A stretch of DNA of 64,000 nucleotides from Pseudomonas mandelii. GTDB lineage: Bacteria; Pseudomonadota; Gammaproteobacteria; Pseudomonadales; Pseudomonadaceae. Below the pieces are notes generated by a model. That model was given only the letters and a program-made list of their open reading frames with translations, searched no databases and was not told the origin of the DNA. The DNA lies in the NCBI RefSeq assembly GCF_900106065.1, contig NZ_LT629796.1, positions 1,896,001 through 1,960,000 on the forward strand. The letters run 5' to 3'. Position 1 is the stretch's first letter, and every line of letters starts with the position of its first letter. This document shows, in pieces, positions 58,875 to 64,000 of the stretch. The position numbers and the translations under genes were made by a program.

Positions 58875-59807
58875 TTAAAGCATTCGGCTAAAGCTTTCGA
58901 GCAGATCCTTTAGCGCCGAACGCTCGTCAGCCGTGCCGTTTTTGCTCACTTGCGCGATCTGCTGCTCAATCTGCACCAACGACACAGGCACTTCAGGCAA
59001 ATTCAAATGCTCCGGCAAAATCTCGTCGCCGGTACTGACCAGCAGCGCAAAGTGAATGACATTCTCCAGCTCCCGGGTATTGCCCGGCCAACTGTGCCGC
59101 TCCAGCACCAACTGCGCGGCCTCACTGATCAGCGGCACCGGCAGGTCGAGGCGCTGACTGTAGATGCCGAGGAAATATTCTGACAGTGACAAAATATCCC
59201 CGACCCTGTCACGCAATGCCGGCAGTTCGAGTTGACCTTCGCTGAGGTAGTGATAAAGACGCTCATGGAATTTCCCGGCCGCCACCGCCTGGGCCAGATC
59301 GATACTGGTGGCCGCCACCAGGCGCACGTCCACCGGGCTCGGTTGCTGAGCGCCAACGCGGGTGACTTCGTGGTTTTCCAGGGCGGCGAGCAATTTGATC
59401 TGGATCGGCAGCGGCAAGTCGCCGATCTCATCCAGATAGAGCGTGCCGCCATTGGCCGAACCGAACCACCCCGCGCGGCTGCTGGCCGATCCGCTGTAAC
59501 TGCCGGCGGCATAGCCGAACAGTTCGGCGTCAGCATAGGTCGGGCTGATGGCGCCGCAGTTGACCGAGACGAATAACCCGCCGCGATCACTGGCACGATG
59601 GATGTGCCGCGCAAGCAATTCCTTGCCGCTGCCGGTTTCACCACGGATCAACACCGAGATCGAGCGCGGCGCCAGTTGTTCCAGCTCCAGGCGCAACTGC
59701 CGGGAACGTGGATCGACAAACACCAGCGCCTTGGCGCGAATACTCAGGGGACTTTTTTCTGCGTCGGGAAAGGTCAGCAGTGGCTGACCGAAGGCTTCAA
59801 AACTCAT
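58875..59807 (-). CDS. Sigma54-interacting AAA+ protein with altered GAFTGA loop and no DNA-binding domain
   Basis: A 310-residue AAA+ protein of the sigma54 activator type. Walker A is GETGSGKE, Walker B GGTLYLDEIGDLP, and SWPGNTRELENVIHFALLVS closes the module. Where activators have GAFTGA, this one reads GSYSGS (after ELFGYAA). There is no receiver or GAF domain, and the C-terminal 40 residues contain no Fis-type HTH. It resembles SfnR-like regulators of sulfone use. Its role without the DNA-binding part is uncertain. It lies between metQ and a serine hydrolase gene. Confidence 0.8.
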   Translation of the reverse strand: MSFEAFGQPLLTFPDAEKSPLSIRAKALVFVDPRSRQLRLELEQLAPRSISVLIRGETGSGKELLARHIHRASDRGGLFVSVNCGAISPTYADAELFGYAAGSYSGSASSRAGWFGSANGGTLYLDEIGDLPLPIQIKLLAALENHEVTRVGAQQPSPVDVRLVAATSIDLAQAVAAGKFHERLYHYLSEGQLELPALRDRVGDILSLSEYFLGIYSQRLDLPVPLISEAAQLVLERHSWPGNTRELENVIHFALLVSTGDEILPEHLNLPEVPVSLVQIEQQIAQVSKNGTADERSALKDLLESFSRML

Positions 59808-59866
59808 GGCAGACTCCCGCCCTAAACCGCCGGGAGACGGGTTGGCGTTCTAAAAAAGAAAAAGGC

Positions 59867-60448
59867 TCAAGCGCGTCGCAAGGCGTGGTGTTCCATTCGA
59901 TTTTGCAGGCGATAGAGATAGGCAAATCCCTGCTCCCAGCGCTGGTGACCGGACTTCACGTTGATGTGTCCGGCACCCGGCAGAATCCCCGCCTCGGCGC
60001 CCCAGTTGCGAGCCAGCTCCAGGGCTCGCGGCGCACTCACGGCGCTGTCGTTGTCGGAGCTGACGACCTGGCTCGGGAAGGGCAAAAGGGTTGTGGGAAT
60101 CGGTGCGAAGTTGCGCAAGGCCGGAGCACATGCCGGACGTTCAACGTCCGCCGGCGCGACCAGCAAGGCACCGCGAACCTGTCGCAAAAAATGCAGCGAT
60201 GCCGTGGCCGCCCAATGGGCGACCGTAATGCAACCCAGACTGTGCGCAATCAAGATCACCGGCGTGCTGTCGGCAGCAATCGCTTCTGCCAGCGCGGCAA
60301 CCCAGTCTTCACGGCGCGGCGTCAGCCAGTCGGCCTGCTCCACCCGAGCGCTATTGGGCAGGCTGTTCTGCCAGTGACTTTGCCAATGATCTTCCGGCGA
60401 TCCTTGCCAGCCCGGCACAATCAGGTAGCGAATTGATTCGTTGCGCAT
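59867..60448 (-). CDS. RBBP9/YdeN-family serine hydrolase
   Basis: A 193-residue alpha/beta hydrolase. The N-terminus IRYLIVPGWQGSPEDHWQSH is typical of the family, the nucleophile is in IAHSLGC, and the His is in GAGHINVKSGH. No signal peptide. Substrate unknown. Probably cotranscribed with the AAA+ gene 59 bp downstream, a pairing I recall in other pseudomonads. Confidence 0.86.
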   Translation of the reverse strand: MRNESIRYLIVPGWQGSPEDHWQSHWQNSLPNSARVEQADWLTPRREDWVAALAEAIAADSTPVILIAHSLGCITVAHWAATASLHFLRQVRGALLVAPADVERPACAPALRNFAPIPTTLLPFPSQVVSSDNDSAVSAPRALELARNWGAEAGILPGAGHINVKSGHQRWEQGFAYLYRLQNRMEHHALRRA

Positions 60449-60833
60449 GGGGGAGCTCTCCTGCTGCGTGTCTGTTCCCGGTCGAGTATAGGGAGGAGAG
60501 CTATATCCGTTAAGGAATAAGAAGCTATTTATTAAGACCTATAAGGAATATGCGGTGGTTTTGAAAAGACAAAAAAAAGGGACCGCACCCTGCCAAGGAG
60601 ACGGCCCCGGAAACTCAAAATCTGCTAGCGCTAATCAACATCACTGGATGCGATGATTGACTTAAATACTTATCCAATAAAGGAATATTTAATTACTTTG
60701 TTAGATCCGAAACGCATAAGTGGATCGCGATACAGCAACTACCAAGTCATCCTGTTTGGGTCATAACGTACCGACCCTTTGGGTCAGATTGATGACGGGC
60801 GCCTTTGCCGTATTGAGTTTCCGATAACATCGA
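60449..60833. other. AT-rich intergenic region without a recognisable gene
   Basis: 385 bp between the hydrolase start and the desaturase stop. It contains a GACCC-TTT-GGGTC hairpin near 60775-60787, and a run AAAAAAAAGGGACCGC near 60570 that resembles a decayed terminator. No frame with a ribosome site was found. Confidence 0.5.
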
Positions 60834-61907
60834 TCACGCCTGAGCGGCACGCACCTCCTGCGCCTCTGCTGTTTCCTCGCGTACAAACCGGTTCGCCCGC
60901 CCAAACGTCCCGAAATCATTGAACCGCACGCCCATCTCGCGCATCACCTTGTGCGCCACCGGCACGGTCATCTGGCGGATGTAAAACGGTTCCTTCACCA
61001 CGAAGTGATGAATCCCGTGGCTGCTGCCGAAGTTGAAGCAGAACGCTTGCATAGGCCACATCCACCAAGGGTTCAGCACCTGGGTTTGCTGAATCACATT
61101 CCCCGGCTCCACATCCCCGTAGTAATGCATGTTGGAGCTGACAAAATGCAGGCAAAACGTGCGCAACACGTTCGGGCCGATGATCACCACCGCCGCGATG
61201 TCGATGACCGTCATCACCGACAGCGTGGTCGCCGACCATTCGATGGGTGACCCCATCAGGTAGGCAATGCCATTCGCCGCATGGAAACCGAGGAACATGT
61301 ACCAGGCGCCCCAATGCACCAGCGCCAGCGGCGCGTAGACCTTCAACGTGCGTGTGATGATGCTGAATTTATGCGCCCAGGTCCTGGCGCGCAGCATGCG
61401 AATGAACGCCGACATCACGTTGTCGCCGACCATCAAAAGCCGCGCGATTCCCCAAGGCTCGCCGTTGGTGATCGCGCGCTCTTCCATGTCGGCTTCCGTA
61501 CCGGACACCTTGTGGTGATTGAGGTGCAGATGCCGGCGAATCCATGGATTGATCGTGCTCGGGCGCGCCAGCCAGACCAGGCCCATCATCAGGTTGTGCG
61601 GCACCCGTTGTTTGCGAAAGTACATGCTATGAATCAGGTCGTGTTCCAGCTCGTGGGTCAACGAGGCGAAAAACGCGTTGAGCAACAGGCACGCCCACCA
61701 GGCCAGGTGCCCGGTCAGGTAGAGCGCCGCGCAACCGATCATTCCGGCGAGCGCGAAGGCCAGAATGCCCGCACCCAAGGCGTCCTGATGGTTGAGAATC
61801 GGGTAGCGTTTGCGCAGTTCGACCCCTCTGGCCAGCACCACTTCGCGAATATGCGCTGATCGTTGGGCTGCATTCAGTCGCTGGGGACTTGCAGAAGTAC
61901 CGTCCAT
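60834..61907 (-). CDS. Membrane fatty acid desaturase
   Basis: A 357-residue integral membrane di-iron enzyme. The three His boxes are HELEHDLIH (HxxxxH type, about residues 86-94), HLHLNHH (about 127-133) and HGIHHF (about 300-305). It has about four membrane segments. It would desaturate or hydroxylate an acyl chain; the exact substrate is not readable. It is divergent from the AraC gene, its likely regulator, across 100 bp. Confidence 0.86.
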   Translation of the reverse strand: MDGTSASPQRLNAAQRSAHIREVVLARGVELRKRYPILNHQDALGAGILAFALAGMIGCAALYLTGHLAWWACLLLNAFFASLTHELEHDLIHSMYFRKQRVPHNLMMGLVWLARPSTINPWIRRHLHLNHHKVSGTEADMEERAITNGEPWGIARLLMVGDNVMSAFIRMLRARTWAHKFSIITRTLKVYAPLALVHWGAWYMFLGFHAANGIAYLMGSPIEWSATTLSVMTVIDIAAVVIIGPNVLRTFCLHFVSSNMHYYGDVEPGNVIQQTQVLNPWWMWPMQAFCFNFGSSHGIHHFVVKEPFYIRQMTVPVAHKVMREMGVRFNDFGTFGRANRFVREETAEAQEVRAAQA

Positions 61908-62007
61908 GCTTCCATCCTCTGGTTATTGATGTTCGCATCCTGCCTTGTGAACCCTCACACCGTGGTAGCCGTGAACGCCAACCTGTTGACCGGAAGCGCC
62001 AATCAGC

Positions 62008-63012
62008 ATGACTGAACCGACCTCCCTCGCCAGCTGGACCCGCGCCCTGCGCAAGCAACTCGATGCGCTGGGCCTCGACAGCACCGCTCTGTGCCAGCAG
62101 GCGGGGCTCGACCCGCAATTGATGGACGACCCGAACGCCCGTTACCCGTTGTCGGGCACCACGCGCCTGTGGGAAATCGCGGTGCAGGTCAGCGGCGACC
62201 CGGCGATTGGCTTGCGGGTGTCGCGTTTTGTCAGCCCGACCACGTTCCATGCGCTCGGTTATGCGCTGGTGGCCAGTGGCAGCCTGCGCGAAGTGTTCGA
62301 GCGCATCGTGCGTTATCACCAGGTGGTCAGCGATGCGCTGGAACTGGAACTGACCCGCGCTGAAGATCGCTACCGCTTCCGTCTGAAAATTCCGCAAGGC
62401 AATCCCGCACCGGCGCTGGAGGCCATCGACGCGTTTGCCGCGATTTACGTGCGCACCTGCCGCAATCGCCTGGGCCGCCAATATGCACCGCTGGCGGTGT
62501 ATCTGCGCCGCCCGGAACCGGCCGACCCGCATCAATGGCACAAAGTCTTTCGTTCGCCGGTGCACTTCGCCGCCGACGAGGACCGACTGGAATTTGCCCT
62601 CGTGGACTTCGACAGTCACCTGGACGATGCCAACCCGGAACTGGCTGAACACAACGAAGCAGTGCTCAAGCGTACTTTGGCGCAACTCAAGCCGCTGACG
62701 TGGGAACGCAAGGTCCGCGATGCCATTGAAGAACAATTGCCCGAAGGCGAACCAAGCGCCGAACACATCGCCAAGGCCCTGCACCTGAGCTTGCGCAGCC
62801 TGCAACGGCATCTGGCGGACGAAGGTTGTCGATTCGACGCGTTGCTCAATGAAAGCCGCGAAAACCTTGCGCTGCTGCACCTGCGTGACCCGCAATGCTC
62901 GTTGAGTGAAGTCAGCTATATGCTGGGGTTCGCCGATACCAGCAGCTTCAGCCGCGCGTTCAAGCGCTGGACCGGGATGACACCGGGGCAGTTTCGGGAT
63001 GGGTTGCGGTGA
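62008..63012 (+). CDS. AraC-family transcriptional regulator (arabinose-binding-like N-terminus)
   Basis: A 334-residue regulator. The N-terminal domain (about residues 20-210) is of the OruR/Arabinose_bd-like type found in regulators of fatty acid and amino acid genes. The double HTH is visible as LHLSLRSLQRHLADEG and SYMLGFADTSSFSRAFKRWT, with MTPGQFR at the end. Placement next to the desaturase suggests it senses a lipid and controls that gene. Confidence 0.87.
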   Translation: MTEPTSLASWTRALRKQLDALGLDSTALCQQAGLDPQLMDDPNARYPLSGTTRLWEIAVQVSGDPAIGLRVSRFVSPTTFHALGYALVASGSLREVFERIVRYHQVVSDALELELTRAEDRYRFRLKIPQGNPAPALEAIDAFAAIYVRTCRNRLGRQYAPLAVYLRRPEPADPHQWHKVFRSPVHFAADEDRLEFALVDFDSHLDDANPELAEHNEAVLKRTLAQLKPLTWERKVRDAIEEQLPEGEPSAEHIAKALHLSLRSLQRHLADEGCRFDALLNESRENLALLHLRDPQCSLSEVSYMLGFADTSSFSRAFKRWTGMTPGQFRDGLR

Positions 63013-63046
63013 AACATCGGAAAGATGGTTTGCCAGAACCGACCTC

Positions 63047-63139
63047 TTCGCGGGCAAGCCTCGCTCCTACAGTGGTTCCATATGGACCACAATATCGCGG
63101 CAAATCGAAAAACCTGCAGGAGCAAGGCTTGCCCGCGAA
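63047..63139. repeat. Inverted REP pair, family A2
   Basis: TTCGCGGGCAAGCCTCGCTC (63047) and GGAGCAAGGCTTGCCCGCGAA-like arm ending at 63139; the right arm has AGCAAGG for AGCGAGG. Confidence 0.85.
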
Positions 63140-63168
63140 GGGGCCAGGCCAGACACCGCAGTAACGCC

Positions 63169-63534
63169 CTAACGCCCCCGATCCCGCCGCAACAACTTGC
63201 GCACCCGCGTCACCAGTTCGCTCACAGCAAACGGCTTGAGCAGGTAATCATCTTCATGCAGCTCCAGACCGCGCAGGCGATCTTCGATGCCGTCCTTGGT
63301 GGTCAGCAACAGCACCGGCGTGTCGCCGAGCTTGCGGATCTGTTGCAGCAACTGCCAGCCGTTGAGCCCCGGCAGCATCACGTCGAGGATGATGAGTTCG
63401 TATTCGCCGGACTCGATAAAGCGACGCCCGTCCATACCGTTGAGCGCCACATCGACTGAATAACTCGCCTCGTTCAGGCCGTTGGCCAGGCGTTTGGCGA
63501 TCTCCGATTCGTCTTCTACTAGCAGCACACGCAT
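63169..63534 (-). CDS. Receiver-only response regulator
   Basis: A 121-residue protein consisting of one receiver domain: acidic pair VEDE, phosphorylation Asp in LIILDVMLPGLNGW (about residue 51), the conserved Thr of LLLTTKD and the Lys of LLKPFA. It ends with RVRKLLRRDRGR, exactly where OmpR-type regulators pass into the linker and DNA-binding domain. It may be a natural single-domain regulator or a truncated OmpR-type one; 30 bp after its stop is a REP pair. No kinase is adjacent. Confidence 0.75.
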   Translation of the reverse strand: MRVLLVEDESEIAKRLANGLNEASYSVDVALNGMDGRRFIESGEYELIILDVMLPGLNGWQLLQQIRKLGDTPVLLLTTKDGIEDRLRGLELHEDDYLLKPFAVSELVTRVRKLLRRDRGR

Positions 63535-63604
63535 GGCACACCTCGATTGTCGTCATCACAGGCTAGGCGCGTTCGCGGGCAAAGCCCATCAAAAACGCTG
63601 AGTT

Positions 63605-64000
63605 TCAGAAAATCGCCAATGCCCGCAAGCCCTCGGCGTTGAGGATTTCGATCTCGCCATACTTCAAATTCAGAATGCCCTGCCCCTGCAAGTCCTTGAG
63701 GATCTGGTTGGTGGTCTGGCGCGACAGCGACAGCATTGACGCCAGTTGCTCCTGCGGCAGTTGCAGCACTCGGCGCGGCGGATCGTATTCGCCGTAGCCC
63801 TCGGCGATCATCAGCAGGCGGTGAGCCAGGCGTGCCGGGGCGGGCATCAGGCTCAGCTGTTCGAGGTTGATGAAGGTCAGGCGCAGTTTGTGGCTCATCA
63901 GCAATGCCAGCTGCCGCCAATACACCGGTTGTTCGTCGAGCAACGCCAGCAATGCCGCCTGCGGGATGTGCAACAGGGTGCACTGGCCAACGCCGAACGC
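63605..64000 (-). CDS. Crp/Fnr-family transcriptional regulator, C-terminal part (runs off the window)
   Basis: The frame is open to the window edge. It gives the end of a cyclic-nucleotide-binding-like domain (FGVGQCTLLHIPQ), the dimerisation helix, and a winged HTH (LPQEQLASMLSLSRQTTNQI) ending in ALAIF. The N-terminal half lies beyond 64000, so presence of ligand-binding residues cannot be judged. It lies 70 bp upstream of the receiver-only gene on the same strand, suggesting an operon. Confidence 0.85.
   Translation of the reverse strand, partial: AFGVGQCTLLHIPQAALLALLDEQPVYWRQLALLMSHKLRLTFINLEQLSLMPAPARLAHRLLMIAEGYGEYDPPRRVLQLPQEQLASMLSLSRQTTNQILKDLQGQGILNLKYGEIEILNAEGLRALAIF

Noticed and set aside
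60834..61907. Alkane hydroxylase AlkB
   Set aside because: Shorter, and the spacing of His boxes fits membrane fatty acid desaturases; no rubredoxin gene nearby.

Overview
This window is a GC-rich stretch of a chromosome from a fluorescens-group Pseudomonas. The evidence is gene content and order (amgRS/ompR-envZ next to tex, rimABK, the gshA neighbourhood, tauABCD, dcyD-tcyJLN, triABC) and the dense paired REP repeats typical of P. fluorescens relatives. There are no rRNA or tRNA genes, no CRISPR array and no complete insertion sequence.

Layout. 1-11.4 kb is mostly core: the start of nudE, a HAD nucleotidase, a BON-LysM protein, a LysR regulator with fdhD and an FdhF/YdeP-type oxidoreductase, a glycine-zipper protein, a thioesterase, a 3-hydroxyacyl-CoA dehydrogenase and a RecQ-type helicase. 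11.4-14.7 kb is an accessory patch: two paralogous small genes flank a Ser-Asp-His hydrolase, followed by an orphan yhfG and an ACP-like DUF1493 gene. 14.8-26.0 kb is core again: pckA, hslO, a truncated gene, hslR, rimABK, ompR-envZ, tex and a thioesterase.

26-50 kb is rich in sulfur genes: gshA, tauABCD, serine acetyltransferase, D-cysteine desulfhydrase with a cystine ABC transporter, and an organosulfur operon (two SfnB-like flavoproteins, a flavin monooxygenase and a Met-type ABC importer). An aldo/keto reductase, a LysR/SDR pair and betT lie between them. 50-64 kb holds a second small gene behind a structured leader, a methyltransferase, a triABC-type efflux operon with two adaptors, a 31-codon ORF, a second metQ with an unusual sigma54-type AAA+ protein, a fatty acid desaturase with an AraC regulator, a receiver-only response regulator and the 3' end of a Crp/Fnr gene.

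The most striking non-coding signal is a leader of about 230 nt in two copies 37 kb apart (13388-13618 and 50512-50738), each upstream of a small-protein gene. Several stems differ by compensatory changes. In each copy the same loop sequence occurs in a 5' hairpin and in a 3' hairpin exactly 38 nt before the start codon. Both loops are complementary to one internal segment, so they could form mutually exclusive pseudoknots. This looks like a cis-acting RNA switch or a protein-bound leader. I cannot tell from here whether it is already catalogued.

Three families of short palindromic repeats (called here A, with subtypes A1 and A2, then B and C) fill most intergenic spaces as inverted pairs. 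All protein assignments come from reading motifs and recalling families; no searches were run.
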